A stretch of 64,000 nucleotides of DNA, from positions 1-64,000 of the forward strand of contig JAEWJS010000136.1 in the NCBI GenBank assembly GCA_023386495.1, given 5' to 3'. The notes under the pieces are model-generated. The model saw nothing but the letters and a program-made list of their open reading frames with translations, was not told the DNA's origin and ran no database searches. Positions 19,322 through 29,317 of the stretch are shown one piece after another. The translations under genes were made by a program, and so were the position numbers. The first letter of the stretch is position 1. The number at the start of each line of letters is the position of its first letter. The stretch comes from Bacillota bacterium. Lineage in GTDB: Bacteria > Bacillota > Bacilli > Paenibacillales > Paenibacillaceae.

Positions 19322-20080
19322 TCAGCTTTTCATGCATTTGACTATAAAGGCCGCAGGAATAAGTTCTGCTTTCTCTGCAGGATACCACCTAGACAGATTC
19401 CCCCGCTCGGCATCCTCAGGTACGACAGCGTCTTCTACTACTTGCGTAATACGAAAGCCTGTCTCAACTAGAAGATTGATGTATGTGCTAAGTTTGATCT
19501 GATTCATGATTGCGTGACGATCATGCCAAGCTTCGCTCTGGTATAGCCCTTCCTCGTGATACGATCTCGCGATAACGAAGTGCCCGTCCACATTCATAAT
19601 GCGGTTATGAAACGGATGCTCCCAGCTAAATACGAATGTGCCTCCTGGCTTGAGATATGCATGCACATGACGCAGCGTCTGCGCTAAGTCAACCGACCAA
19701 CCAATCGCATAGATGGAATAGACGATGTCAAAATAGTTTTGCGGGATTCCAGGGTTATTTTCCATCGGTGATTGGTACAGTTGTTTGACTTTCGCAGAGT
19801 ATGCCTCTAATAACGTACGTGCCGTCGCGATCTGAGTATCCGATAAGTCCAGTCCCCATAATTCCGCAGCGCCTCTCGAAGCCATATAGGCTAGAGAGTG
19901 ACCGCTTCCGCACCCAATATCAAGCACTTTACGACCTGAAATGTCTCCGAACAACTTCAATTCATTCTCGTCAGGCGCAAAAGGCCCATAGGTGGGTAGC
20001 GCCGTTCGTCCGAAGAATCTTGGAGCCACCTCGTCCCAGCTTGTCTTATTGGCTATAATGAAATCTTCATTGTGAACCAT
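19322..20080 (-). CDS. Class I SAM-dependent methyltransferase
   Basis: Small-molecule or tRNA-type methyltransferase with a Rossmann fold. Motif I is VLDIGCGSGHSLAYM near residues 52-66, motif II acidic residue in LWGLDLSD, and motif IV-like NYFDIVYSIYAIGW. Length 252 aa. GAGGTG lies 8 nt before the start. It follows a 99-aa unknown gene with a 26-bp gap, so the two are probably co-transcribed. Substrate cannot be assigned. Confidence 0.85.
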   Translation of the reverse strand: MVHNEDFIIANKTSWDEVAPRFFGRTALPTYGPFAPDENELKLFGDISGRKVLDIGCGSGHSLAYMASRGAAELWGLDLSDTQIATARTLLEAYSAKVKQLYQSPMENNPGIPQNYFDIVYSIYAIGWSVDLAQTLRHVHAYLKPGGTFVFSWEHPFHNRIMNVDGHFVIARSYHEEGLYQSEAWHDRHAIMNQIKLSTYINLLVETGFRITQVVEDAVVPEDAERGNLSRWYPAEKAELIPAAFIVKCMKS

Positions 20081-20106
20081 TCGCTAATCACCTCGGCCGG
20101 GAATTG

Positions 20107-20406
20107 TCACTCAATCTCCTGATAATACCTAGGGAGCTCTTGATCAAGCCGGAACGCAAGCTGCCCTAGCTCGTGCGGGATATCCTTATCGTCCATGAGA
20201 TCGTAGTAGGAATCATGGGCGATATTTCTCTGCATGTCGAACGGGTTAACCGGCCATGGCGAATACTCAATGTCCAACGGAGCAAGAACAGCATTCTCAA
20301 GCTCTCGGATAAGCATTGCAAGCAGCCATTCATCCTCCGGATGAGGCCGCTGCAGATAGGTATGGTCCCATCGCTTCCCTTCATGATAGAACATCCGTTC
20401 CGGCAT
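20107..20406 (-). CDS. Conserved-looking hypothetical protein (99 aa)
   Basis: No family recognised. The protein is soluble and acidic, with many aromatic residues (RWDHTYLQRP, SPWPVNPFD, HDSYYDLMDD). It may begin at Met5 instead, as neither start has a strong ribosome binding site. It precedes the methyltransferase gene on the same strand. Confidence 0.5.
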   Translation of the reverse strand: MPERMFYHEGKRWDHTYLQRPHPEDEWLLAMLIRELENAVLAPLDIEYSPWPVNPFDMQRNIAHDSYYDLMDDKDIPHELGQLAFRLDQELPRYYQEIE

Positions 20407-20455
20407 GTAAATGATTACCTGAATTGTTCATGCTCGGATACTCCGAAAACAAATA

Positions 20456-20484
20456 GAGATGCACACCATGAAGGCGTGCATCTC
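20456..20484 (-). terminator. Terminator of arabinofuranosidase gene
   Basis: Perfect arms GAGATGCAC / GTGCATCTC with an 11-nt loop, 20 bp after the abfA stop. On the minus strand a T-rich stretch (TATTTGTTTTC) follows. Confidence 0.75.
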
Positions 20485-20504
20485 CAAGAAGTCTCAAATC
20501 GCAA

Positions 20505-22004
20505 TTAACTGCCAGACGGCGATAAACGCACAACGGCGACGGAAGCGGCAGGCAAGCTGGCCGTCAGACGCCCGCCAGCGAACGCGACCTCGGTCCACGG
20601 CTGCGATGCCACCCGCTCCGGCGCATCGAACGTGTTATGCGCATGCATATCGTCCGCCGCCAGAATCGTTCCGGCCGCTTCGTACGTTGCCTCGATGCCG
20701 CGCAGCTCCAGATCGATAGCAGCCTCCCGCGCCGGATCAAGGTTGCACAAGCTGATGCTGATGACGCCGTCCTTCGTAGACGCCGACACGCTGACCTGCG
20801 GCAGCGTCATGCCGTCCATCCGGTACTCGCCGAACGAGCCGTGAATCGCCAGCGCCTCGGCATCCTGGTGCACCTTGAACATCTCGAGCACATGGTACGT
20901 CGGCGTAAGGAGCATCTTCTCGCCTTCCGTCAGAATGACAGCCTGCAGCACGTTAACCATCTGTGCGAGATTCGCCATGTGTACCCGGTCGCAATGCTTG
21001 TGGAAGATATGCAGATGGATCGCAGCGACAAGCGCATCGCGCATCGTGTTCTGCTGGTACAGGAAGCCCGGATTCGTGCCCGGCTCCGTCAAGAACCAAG
21101 TGCCCCACTCGTCTACGATCATGCCGACCCGCTTCTTCGGATCGTACTTATCCATGATCGTGCTGTGGCGTGAGATCAGTTCGTCCATATGCATCGCCCG
21201 CTCCAGCGTCTCGAACCAGCCCCGCTCGTCGAATTCGAGTGCGGAGCGCTTGTTCTCGAAGCTGCCTGGGATCGTGTAATTGTGCAGGCTGAGGCCGTCC
21301 ATGAGGTGACCGGCTTCGCGCATCAGCACCTCCGTCCAGTTGTAATCGTTGACGTTCGCGCCGCCGGCAATCTTATAGATCTTGTTATCGCCATACTGCC
21401 GCACATACGTCTGATAATTGCGGTACAGGTCCGCGTAATACTCAGGCCGCATGCTGCCGCCGCAGCCCCAGTTCTCGTTGCCGACGCCGAAGTACTTCAG
21501 CTTCCAGGCCTTCTCCTGCCCGTTCGCGCGGCGAAGGTTAGCCAGCGGCGACTCGCCATCGAACGTCATATACTCGACCCACTCGGACATCTCCTGCACC
21601 GAACCGCTGCCGACGTTGCCGCAGATGTACGGCTCGGTATCCAGCAGTTCGCACAGCTGGAAGAACTCATGCGTACCGAAGTGGTTGTTCTCGACGACGC
21701 CTCCCCAATGGGTGTTGATCATTCTCTTACGCGTCTCGCGCGGGCCGATGCCGTCCTTCCAGTGATACTCGTCCGCGAAGCAGCCGCCCGGCCAGCGCAG
21801 CACCGGAATGCTCAGCTTGCGCAGCGCCTCCACGACGTCATTGCGAATGCCCTTCGTATTCGGGATTGGAGAGTCTTCCCCGACCCATAGCCCCTCATAG
21901 ATGCAGCGGCCGAGATGCTCGGCGAAATGTCCGTAGATATGACGGCTAATCGTGCCGACCGGCCAGTCCGCGTGTACGACGATGCGATACTGCTCTTGTC
22001 CCAT
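20505..22004 (-). CDS. abfA: Alpha-L-arabinofuranosidase (GH51)
   Basis: Cytoplasmic exo-enzyme that releases L-arabinose from arabinan, arabinoxylan or arabinogalactan oligosaccharides. GH51 marks: [13 protein letters not shown], acid/base Glu in [11 protein letters not shown], nucleophile Glu in IVDEWGTWF, and HNYTIPG between them. The 499-aa length from ATG 22004 matches Bacillus AbfA; the open frame extends 40 codons upstream but those residues are unlike the family. AAGGAG is 13 nt upstream, rather far. No signal peptide. It supplies arabinose to the ara operon at 37.6-41.4 kb. Confidence 0.95.
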   Translation of the reverse strand: MGQEQYRIVVHADWPVGTISRHIYGHFAEHLGRCIYEGLWVGEDSPIPNTKGIRNDVVEALRKLSIPVLRWPGGCFADEYHWKDGIGPRETRKRMINTHWGGVVENNHFGTHEFFQLCELLDTEPYICGNVGSGSVQEMSEWVEYMTFDGESPLANLRRANGQEKAWKLKYFGVGNENWGCGGSMRPEYYADLYRNYQTYVRQYGDNKIYKIAGGANVNDYNWTEVLMREAGHLMDGLSLHNYTIPGSFENKRSALEFDERGWFETLERAMHMDELISRHSTIMDKYDPKKRVGMIVDEWGTWFLTEPGTNPGFLYQQNTMRDALVAAIHLHIFHKHCDRVHMANLAQMVNVLQAVILTEGEKMLLTPTYHVLEMFKVHQDAEALAIHGSFGEYRMDGMTLPQVSVSASTKDGVISISLCNLDPAREAAIDLELRGIEATYEAAGTILAADDMHAHNTFDAPERVASQPWTEVAFAGGRLTASLPAASVAVVRLSPSGS

Positions 22005-22159
22005 GTGAGTATGTAGTCTCCTTATCCTAATAGAATCAAGCACCGAGACGGCTTGATGCCTACGTGCATGCCTTGCAGGAGCCGCCTCGGAATAAGGTAC
22101 GCCTATTAATCCATTTATAAACACTTACCCGACAATGAAAACTACTTTCGAGAGCGCGA

Positions 22160-24322
22160 TCAGCCCCACGCGGACAGCTCCATCTCGAACGGATTGGCGA
22201 AGTCCTCGCTAATCGGCGACACCCGGACGTTCGCGGAAGCCAGCATCGATTCGTTCAGCTCCTTGCGAACCGTGCCTTCGTACAGATATACGCCGCTTCC
22301 GCAATCCTTGGCCGGCGCCAGACGCGTCTTCCAGATCCCGCCGTGCAGATCGCCTCCCACCGCCTCCACGATGACATCGCGCTGTGCGATCGCTCCCAGA
22401 TGGACGAACGCTTGGAAGCGCGTATCGTTCAGTCCGATTCGGGTGCTCTGCGACGATTGGACGGTCAGCTTGTTCACGCGGACTTGGTGCCAATGGTCGG
22501 ATATGAAGCGCTTGAAGGCTGCCAGCCTGCCGGCATAAGCATAACCATCCTCCGCATGGCGAGCCGCCCGCTCAGCCGTCGGTTCGTACAGCCTGCGCCA
22601 ATATTCGCTCACCATCCGCTGTGTATTGTACTGCGGCGCGAGCGTCCGAATGCAAGCCTTCAACTTCTCGATCCATCGAGCCGGCAGCCCGTCGGCACCC
22701 GCATCGTAATAGAGCGGGACAATCTCTTGCTCGAGCAGCGTGTAGAGCTGCTCGCCGTCACGCCGATCCCGGGACTCTGCATCGCCGTCCGTCGCGCCTT
22801 CGATCGCCCAGCCGTTCGTGCCGTCGTAGCCTTCCGCCCACCATCCGTCGAGCACGCTGCAATTCAGCACGCCGTTCAGGGCAGCCTTCTGCCCGCTCGT
22901 GCCGCTCGCCTCCATCGGCTTCTGCGGCGTGTTCAGCCACACGTCCACGCCCTGCACGAGCGGCTTCGCGATCCTCATGTCGTAGTTCTCGACGAGGAAG
23001 ATCCGTGCCTTGAACCGCTCCTGCCTCGCAATGGCCGCAAGCTCGCGAAGCACGGCCTGCCCCGGCCCGTCGGCCGGATGGGCTTTGCCGGCGAAGATCA
23101 GACAGACCGGCCGCTCAGGGTCATTCACGATGCGATCGAGCCGATCCAAGTCCCGGAATAAGAGCAGCGCCCGCTTATAAGTGGCGAACCGCCTGGCGAA
23201 TCCGATGCACAGCGTCCCGTCTGCAGCCGGAATGGGCAAGCCCAGTTGCCGGATCATCTTGTCTTTGGCCCGCTTGCGAGCCTCCCATAGCTCTAGCGCA
23301 GGAATGTCGCGGACCGCAGCCCATACCCCCTCATCCGCCGCACGGCTGCTCCAGCCGTAAGGCAGGTAACGATCGTACAGCGCTTGCATGTCGGATGCGA
23401 TCCACGTCCCGGCATGCACGCCGTTCGTGATCGATTCGACGGCGATATCGTCCTTCGGAATATGCGGCGTCCACTGATGGAGCAGCTCCTTCGTCACATG
23501 CGCGTGCAGCTTGCTCACCCCGTTCACCTTGGAAGACAGGCGAATGGCCAGCCGCGTCATGTTGAAGACATCGCCCATGCGGCCCAATGCCAACGCCTGT
23601 TCGCGGCTGGCTCCCATCTGCCAATAGAAGTCACCGAGGTAGCGATCGATCATGGCGATCGGGAAGACGTCATGTCCCGCCGGTACGGGGGTGTGCGTCG
23701 TGAATACGGTTGCGGACTTCACGAGCTCGAGCGCAGTCTCGTAAGACACGCCTTCCGCCGACAAGCGGCGAATGCGTTCCCAGCCGAGGAAGGCGGAATG
23801 GCCTTCATTCATATGCCAGACCGCTGGTTGGACGGCCAATGCCTCCAAGAGCCGCGCGCCGCCGATGCCGAGAATGATCTCTTGGCTGATGCGAAGCTCG
23901 GGATCGCTCGGATACAGGTTATCGGTCAACCTCCGATCGGCCTCGCTATTCTGCTCCACGTCCGAGCTCAGCAGATAGACCGTGACCGCACCGACACGGA
24001 CCGACCATGCCCGCAGCGCTACGCGTCGACCCGCGATCGGAACGTCGATCACTAGCCGCTCGCCGTCCTGCCCCAATACGGGCTCGACGGGAGCTTGCGC
24101 GAGATCGATGCTCGGATACCGATGCTCCTGCGTTCCGTCTGCGCGGATATGCTGTTCGAAGTATCCATGCTTATATAGGATTCCTACGCCAACCAGCGGA
24201 AGGTTCAAATCTGCCGCTGCTTTGACATGATCGCCTGCCAGCACGCCCAAACCGCCAGAATAGATAGGCAAATCTTCAGTAAGGCCGAATTCGGCCGAAA
24301 AATAAGCTGTAACGGAAGACAT
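22160..24322 (-). CDS. glgP: Alpha-glucan phosphorylase (GT35)
   Basis: Uses phosphate to cut glucose-1-phosphate from the end of alpha-1,4-glucans. It begins TAYFSAEFGLTEDLPIYSGGLGVLAGDH, typical of the shorter bacterial and archaeal branch of the family. The pyridoxal phosphate site is EASGTSGQKAALNG. Length of 720 aa fits this branch and not the 800-aa GlgP. GGAGGTG lies just before ATG 24322. No other glycogen genes are adjacent, so a maltodextrin or storage role is open. It is followed on the same strand by abfA after 155 bp. Confidence 0.93.
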   Translation of the reverse strand: MSSVTAYFSAEFGLTEDLPIYSGGLGVLAGDHVKAAADLNLPLVGVGILYKHGYFEQHIRADGTQEHRYPSIDLAQAPVEPVLGQDGERLVIDVPIAGRRVALRAWSVRVGAVTVYLLSSDVEQNSEADRRLTDNLYPSDPELRISQEIILGIGGARLLEALAVQPAVWHMNEGHSAFLGWERIRRLSAEGVSYETALELVKSATVFTTHTPVPAGHDVFPIAMIDRYLGDFYWQMGASREQALALGRMGDVFNMTRLAIRLSSKVNGVSKLHAHVTKELLHQWTPHIPKDDIAVESITNGVHAGTWIASDMQALYDRYLPYGWSSRAADEGVWAAVRDIPALELWEARKRAKDKMIRQLGLPIPAADGTLCIGFARRFATYKRALLLFRDLDRLDRIVNDPERPVCLIFAGKAHPADGPGQAVLRELAAIARQERFKARIFLVENYDMRIAKPLVQGVDVWLNTPQKPMEASGTSGQKAALNGVLNCSVLDGWWAEGYDGTNGWAIEGATDGDAESRDRRDGEQLYTLLEQEIVPLYYDAGADGLPARWIEKLKACIRTLAPQYNTQRMVSEYWRRLYEPTAERAARHAEDGYAYAGRLAAFKRFISDHWHQVRVNKLTVQSSQSTRIGLNDTRFQAFVHLGAIAQRDVIVEAVGGDLHGGIWKTRLAPAKDCGSGVYLYEGTVRKELNESMLASANVRVSPISEDFANPFEMELSAWG

Positions 24323-24505
24323 GTCTTCACCTCCGAAATTCCTGTCGTCCAATCGGACGCCTACCCGCGATAACCGCTTCATCCGGGCCCATATACCATA
24401 TGCTGGCAGGCTCGCACTGTGCGTCGAAAACTGCCGTACTTATCCTATGTGGCCAGCGCCTTGTCTAACGACAAGACAAGCACGCAGGAACAGGTAAGAA
24501 AGTCT

Positions 24506-24518
24506 ACTAGTATCTAGT
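24506..24518. promoter_or_regulatory. LysR-type box candidate upstream of LysR gene
   Basis: ACTAG-TAT-CTAGT is a perfect inverted repeat of the T-N11-A type bound by LysR proteins. It lies 13 bp before a TATAAT hexamer (24531-24536) that could be the -10 element of the downstream lysR gene. A second dyad, CTTGTC-taac-GACAAG (24460-24475), lies further upstream. Confidence 0.4.
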
Positions 24519-24592
24519 ACAATTCCCCAGTATAATGGTAGCATCATCATACATGTAATGGATATACAGGGCGGGAGGCATAGAAATTATCT

Positions 24593-25471
24593 ATGATCAA
24601 TTATGAGCTCTATAAAGTATTCTACTTAGCCGCGAAGACGGGAAGCTTGACGCAGGCCGCGAAGGCGCTGTTCCTGACCCAGCCGAGCGTCAGCCATGCC
24701 ATTAAGCAGCTGGAGGATGGCTTCGGCGTCACGCTTTTCGTGCGGAATTCGAAGGGCGTCTCCCTGACGCGCGAAGGCGCGGTTCTCTATTCCTATATCG
24801 AGCAGGCCCATAGCTTCATTACGATGGCCGAGGAGAAAATGGCGCAGATGCGCAATCTCGACAGCGGCGAGCTGCGCATCGGCGGCAGCGACTCGCTGTT
24901 CAAGCATTATCTGCTTCCCTATCTCGAATCCTATAACCAGCGTTACCCCCATGTCGCGATTCAACTGATTCACGGCACGACGCCGGAGATGATCGGACAC
25001 TTGAAGGAGGGGAAAATCGATCTCGGCGTCGTGCGCATGCCGATCAGCGATCCGCAATTGGACGTAAGAGAGGGCATCCAGCTGCAGGACTGCTTCGTAG
25101 CGGGCTCTCGTTATTCCGAGCTGCAGGGCGTCACGCTCTCGATGGAGAAGCTGCTGGAGTACCCGATCATTCTGTTCTCCCGCAACAGCCGCGCACGAAT
25201 GGCCGTAACCGACTTATTTCGCAGCTACGGCCATGTGCTGAAGCCCGAAATCGAGCTCGGCAGCGTCTCGCTCTTGATCGAATTCGCGCGCAAGGGGCTC
25301 GGCATTGCGTTCGTGACGCGGGAATTCGCGGCCAAGGAGCTCGAAGAGGGCTCGCTGTTCGAGATTCAGCTTGACGTCGCGCTGCCGCCTTCCCAAGTCG
25401 GCATCATGACGCTGCGCGGCATCCCGCTCTCGCAAGCCGCCAGCAAATTCATCGACCTGATCGAGGCATGA
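24593..25471 (+). CDS. LysR family transcriptional regulator
   Basis: DNA-binding regulator with an N-terminal winged helix (SLTQAAKALFLTQPSVSHAIKQLE) and a LysR substrate-binding domain starting near residue 90. Length 292 aa. It begins FYLAAKTGSLT, like the YwfK/CysL-type subgroup, some of which control sulfur or amino-acid genes; this is a weak hint only. A GGGAGG lies 14 nt upstream of the ATG. It is divergent from glgP and convergent with the germination operon, so its target is unclear. Confidence 0.9.
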   Translation: MINYELYKVFYLAAKTGSLTQAAKALFLTQPSVSHAIKQLEDGFGVTLFVRNSKGVSLTREGAVLYSYIEQAHSFITMAEEKMAQMRNLDSGELRIGGSDSLFKHYLLPYLESYNQRYPHVAIQLIHGTTPEMIGHLKEGKIDLGVVRMPISDPQLDVREGIQLQDCFVAGSRYSELQGVTLSMEKLLEYPIILFSRNSRARMAVTDLFRSYGHVLKPEIELGSVSLLIEFARKGLGIAFVTREFAAKELEEGSLFEIQLDVALPPSQVGIMTLRGIPLSQAASKFIDLIEA

Positions 25472-25486
25472 TCACAATCGAACCTA

Positions 25487-26641
25487 TTAATAATCGGCAT
25501 GGCGAACGACCGATTTATACATCCCGCTCTGCGACACCTTCATATTGACTTTCACTTCACCAAGCTTGATGTCGATGTCCTGGCGCTCGCCATTGCGGGT
25601 TAGCAGGCTCCATGCGCGAAAATGATCATGATAGAGGCGATACTCCCCACGGTAGACGTCCACCCTTTTACGCTTGGCGTACTCGAAGGTCTCCTTGATC
25701 TGTGTCCTTATCTTCTCCTCCGCTAGCTTCTGAAGCTTCTCGAGCTCTATCGGCTCTTGGAGCTCAGAGATTAGACTTCTGACCCGAATCTCCAGGTCCA
25801 GTACGATCGCCCCATCCGCCGCGCGAGCCTTGCTGGTATGCTTCGACCGATCCACCGTCAGCTGGGCAAGCCTGCGCTTGCCCTCGTAGATCGGAAGCTG
25901 AATGGCCTCAGCATCGCTGTCTAGCCATTGCAGCCCCAACAGATGCGTGAGGTCAATCTGGGTCACGTCATTGCCTTCCTCGATCAAGAATAGACCGTTC
26001 ATGAGCATCTTGGAATCCGGTTTTCCGTCCTTCTTCCACACTTTCCGATCGATGCCCAGCGCCGGCAGCAGCACGGTTCGGCCAGGTTCCCGCGTATCTG
26101 CAATGAACCGGTTCAGCTGAATCGGCTTCGGAAAAGATCGCTGCTCATAATTGCCCTCCGGCTCGTTCAGGATGGTGGAGAGCGGTGACAGGTGGAAGAA
26201 CGGCACCGTGTTGAACAACGTCTCAATCGGCTCATTCGTCCCGTACACCCATTGCGTATAGCGCATGCCGCGATAGCGGACCAACGGCTCGATGATCTCG
26301 TCGACTCCCTGACGGAGCGCAGCCTCCGTGAATACGAATGAAGAGACATGCCCCCAGAAGACGAGCTGTTGAGCCGTATCGTAGAGGGACGCCATCGCTT
26401 GTTTCATGGAGCTGCCTTTGCCCTCGCCTACCCAGATCGATGCTTTGGTCCCGCCTCCGCCCTCTTGTTTGGCCACGTTGGCGAAGTCCAGCATCTGCGC
26501 ATAGATCCGGTATTCGCCTTCCGTGTAATCGAAGCCGAGTGAGACGACATAGTTCACGTCCTGGATCGTCTTCGAATCCCAGCAGCCGGGCAGCATCAGC
26601 AGCATGGCCGACAACCCTATGACGGCAAAGCATCTTCTCAT
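25487..26641 (-). CDS. gerKC: Spore germinant receptor subunit C, lipoprotein (Ger(x)C family)
   Basis: Outer-face lipoprotein subunit of a GerA-type germinant receptor in the spore inner membrane. Signal peptide with lipobox LPGC near residue 20, followed by WDSKTIQDVNYV, the usual Ger(x)C start. FYAKRKRVD-like C-terminal sequence (EYAKRKRVDVY) is typical. Length 384 aa. Its ATG overlaps the end of the A subunit gene by 4 bp. Germinant is unknown. K-type naming is by family only. Confidence 0.92.
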   Translation of the reverse strand: MRRCFAVIGLSAMLLMLPGCWDSKTIQDVNYVVSLGFDYTEGEYRIYAQMLDFANVAKQEGGGGTKASIWVGEGKGSSMKQAMASLYDTAQQLVFWGHVSSFVFTEAALRQGVDEIIEPLVRYRGMRYTQWVYGTNEPIETLFNTVPFFHLSPLSTILNEPEGNYEQRSFPKPIQLNRFIADTREPGRTVLLPALGIDRKVWKKDGKPDSKMLMNGLFLIEEGNDVTQIDLTHLLGLQWLDSDAEAIQLPIYEGKRRLAQLTVDRSKHTSKARAADGAIVLDLEIRVRSLISELQEPIELEKLQKLAEEKIRTQIKETFEYAKRKRVDVYRGEYRLYHDHFRAWSLLTRNGERQDIDIKLGEVKVNMKVSQSGMYKSVVRHADY

Positions 26642-28092
26642 TGGCCCCGCCCCTTCTGGGTAGGATCGCGCGGTTTCAGGAAGGACGAACGTTTACGCTG
26701 CCTTCTCCACGGGAACACTTGTAAACCCCGCAATAGTGCCTGACCGCTGAATGGCGATATCGGGGACAGATACGGAACGCCGAACGAGGTTAACGTTGCG
26801 AGATAGAGCAAGAGCCCGAGCGCCGATAGGATGAGCCCATAGATACCGAACACAGCGGACATCGCCAGCACTGCAATGCGGATCACCGTAACGGAGCCGA
26901 CCAGCGTCTGGTTCACGAGCGTAAAGGTAGCGACCGTCGATATGCCCACCACGACCAGCGTCGACGGCGACGTAATGCCTGCGCGAATCGCCGCATCCCC
27001 GATGATGAGTCCGCCCACGACCGCTACGGTCTGACCGACCGCCTTCGGCAGCCGGACGCCGGCCTCCCGGAACACCTCGAACAATGCCAGCATGAGGAAA
27101 AAGTCGATCGAGCCGCTCAGCGGCAGTCCGAGGCGCGAACTGGTGATGGTCGCGAGCAGCGGGAACGGGATCTGGTCCAATTGGAAGGCCGATACCGCAA
27201 CATAGAGACCTGGCAGGTAGATGGCCAGCAGCAGACCGGCTAGTCGAAGCAGCCGCTCCAGCGCGACATAATAAAAAGGCAGATGCGCGTCCTCGGGCGA
27301 TTTGAGCTGGAACAATAAATTCCCCGGGCCGATCAGCACCATGGGCGAGCCCTCCAGCAGGACGACGAAGCGGCCGTTCAGCAGACTGTCGACCGCATGG
27401 TCGGGCCTGCCTACGTAATCAATCAGCGGGAACAGCGCATGAGGGGAATCGGATAACGTCTCCTCCAGCTGGGAAATGCTCGTCACGCCGTCGACATCAA
27501 GCTTGTTCAGCCGCTTCCTTGCCTCCTCGATGAAAGCGGGATTCGTAATATCCTTCACATACAAGAGATGAACGGCCGAGCGGCTTCTGCGTCCCAGCAC
27601 CAGCTTCTCGTTCACGAGCGACAGGTCTTTCAACCGCTTGCGAATGAGAGCCGCATTAATCGCCGCATCTTCCGTGAATGCGTCTCGAGGCCCCTTAATC
27701 GAAATCTCCGTGCTGGACTCCTCCGGCTTGCGCTGCGGGGTGTTCGCGATATTAACGGCATAGAGCAGTTGCACGCCCGGGAAGAGCAGCAGCAGATCAC
27801 CCGAGAATACGCTTGACGCCAATTCCTCGATATCGGTGAGATCCGCGACCGCCCGCACCTCCAGCACGCTCTCCAGTTCCTGCGCGAGCCGCTTAGGATC
27901 GGTACCCGTCAGCTTATCCCTAATCGTGTCCAACTGCGGATAGATCGAGCCGTTGATCTGCTTGTGGTCTACCATTCCTGTGCAATAGACCATGACGACT
28001 TCCAAGCCGTCCTCTGCCCCTCCCAGCCTGCTCGCCTTCACGGCCACATCGTCCGCATCCGCGAAAACCTCGCGCAGCAGCGCTTCGTTCAT
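26638..28092 (-). CDS. gerKA: Spore germinant receptor subunit A (GerA family)
   Basis: Membrane subunit of the germinant receptor. The N-terminal half is soluble (about 230 residues) and the C-terminal half has four to five helices, including GSIDFFLMLALFEVFREAGVRLPKAVGQTVAVVGGLIIGDAAI, the family hallmark. Length of 484 aa is usual. GGAGGGAC lies before the ATG. Second gene in the order B-A-C, so the operon order differs from the classical A-B-C. Confidence 0.94.
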   Translation of the reverse strand: MNEALLREVFADADDVAVKASRLGGAEDGLEVVMVYCTGMVDHKQINGSIYPQLDTIRDKLTGTDPKRLAQELESVLEVRAVADLTDIEELASSVFSGDLLLLFPGVQLLYAVNIANTPQRKPEESSTEISIKGPRDAFTEDAAINAALIRKRLKDLSLVNEKLVLGRRSRSAVHLLYVKDITNPAFIEEARKRLNKLDVDGVTSISQLEETLSDSPHALFPLIDYVGRPDHAVDSLLNGRFVVLLEGSPMVLIGPGNLLFQLKSPEDAHLPFYYVALERLLRLAGLLLAIYLPGLYVAVSAFQLDQIPFPLLATITSSRLGLPLSGSIDFFLMLALFEVFREAGVRLPKAVGQTVAVVGGLIIGDAAIRAGITSPSTLVVVGISTVATFTLVNQTLVGSVTVIRIAVLAMSAVFGIYGLILSALGLLLYLATLTSFGVPYLSPISPFSGQALLRGLQVFPWRRQRKRSSFLKPRDPTQKGRGQ

Positions 28093-28107
28093 GCTTCGTC
28101 CCTCCTG

Positions 28108-29193
28108 TCATTGCGATTGTAGCTTTCCGAATCTGGCCATGATCGCCAAGACCACCAGCAGCATAGCGCCAAACAGAATCGAGATGTAGGGAATCACGGT
28201 CTGCAGCAATCGATACAGCAAGATATCGTTGATCGGGACGGCGAGGAATACCAATCCGATCGCGATAAGCAACAACACGAGAACGAATCGCCGGGTGCGA
28301 ACCGATCGACCGGAAGGAAGATCGAGAATGAGGAACATCAGGAACGATATCCGTATGAATGCGCCGGACAGCCATTGGAAGATGGAGAACGCATCGAGAT
28401 GGGTAACGAATCGGCCCAGCGTGACCATTCGCCACTGCTCGAATGCCGGGTAGCGAAGGTCGGCAGCCTCGAAGGGGCCGAAGATCGCGATTGCGCCGGC
28501 CAGCGGTCCGACCGTCAGTCCGATCAGCAGGACAGTTACGAGCAGCAGTCCTCTAGCGCGCATCGGCGTCTTCAGATGATGCTGCAGGAAGAGCAGCAGC
28601 ACAAGCTCCGTAATGCCGGACAATGCGATGAAAGCCGCATTGCCCAGCGGCTTGAATCCATGCGTGAATAGCGGGAAGAGGAGGGAGTAATCCTTATGTT
28701 GGAAGTTCGCGCTCATCACGAATAGTCCGAGGATGGCGACGATCGGCAGCAATAAGCCGGAGCAGATCGCGATCGCTCGAATGCCGGCTTGTGCGCTGCA
28801 AGCGCATAGCACAGTCAACACGAATGCAATCGCGATGACTGGCGTGTTGGGCAGGTAGGCGATATGCGCCCAATTGCTCGTATCCTTCAGCGTCACGATC
28901 AACGACAGAAAGGCATAGAGCGAGACCATGCCGCCGATCGCCCAAGCGGCAAACCTGCCGAATCGCGTGCGGATTGTGGCAACCAGGTTCACGTCCCGCG
29001 TCTTGCGGGCAACGTACGCGACGAGCGGCGCGAAGAGGCACGCTGGAATGACCGTCAGCATGGCGCCTGCCCAAGCATCCCGCTTGGCAAGGGAGAGCAG
29101 GACGGGAATCAGCTCGACATGGTTCATCAGGCCGATCGACAGCAGCGTGATCAGGTAAGCTTGGAGTGCGGTGATGCGGATCGAGTTGTCCAT
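28108..29193 (-). CDS. gerKB: Spore germinant receptor subunit B, permease-like (GerAB family)
   Basis: Ten-helix membrane protein of the amino-acid permease superfamily that binds the germinant. It opens ITALQAYLITLLSIGL and has WAGAMLTVIPACLFAPLVAYV; 361 aa is normal. GAGGGG lies 8 nt before the start. First gene of the receptor operon, 15 bp before the A subunit, and preceded by a sigma-G-like promoter that fits forespore expression. Confidence 0.93.
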   Translation of the reverse strand: MDNSIRITALQAYLITLLSIGLMNHVELIPVLLSLAKRDAWAGAMLTVIPACLFAPLVAYVARKTRDVNLVATIRTRFGRFAAWAIGGMVSLYAFLSLIVTLKDTSNWAHIAYLPNTPVIAIAFVLTVLCACSAQAGIRAIAICSGLLLPIVAILGLFVMSANFQHKDYSLLFPLFTHGFKPLGNAAFIALSGITELVLLLFLQHHLKTPMRARGLLLVTVLLIGLTVGPLAGAIAIFGPFEAADLRYPAFEQWRMVTLGRFVTHLDAFSIFQWLSGAFIRISFLMFLILDLPSGRSVRTRRFVLVLLLIAIGLVFLAVPINDILLYRLLQTVIPYISILFGAMLLVVLAIMARFGKLQSQ

Positions 29194-29229
29194 AGCGGCA
29201 TCCCCTCGCCTGACAGTTGTGGATAAAAT

Positions 29230-29259
29230 TACTATGTACTGCGCCGGTTCGAATTATGC
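29230..29259 (-). promoter_or_regulatory. Sigma-G-like promoter for germinant receptor operon
   Basis: On the minus strand GCATA and CATAGTA are separated by 18 bp. This fits the sigma-G pattern (GHATR, N18, CATWHTA) except for one -10 base. Transcription would begin about 30 bp before gerKB. Confidence 0.55.
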
Positions 29260-29267
29260 GGACAGCG

Positions 29268-29301
29268 AAGAAGCGCACCTTGTAAGGTACGCTTCTTCTC
29301 T
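29268..29301 (-). terminator. Hairpin after the NmrA-like oxidoreductase gene
   Basis: GAAGAAGCG-c-ACCTT pairs with AAGGT-a-CGCTTCTTC around a 2-nt loop, 17 bp after the stop of the minus-strand oxidoreductase gene. No clear U-run follows. Confidence 0.55.
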
Positions 29302-29317
29302 TCATGCATGATGACTA

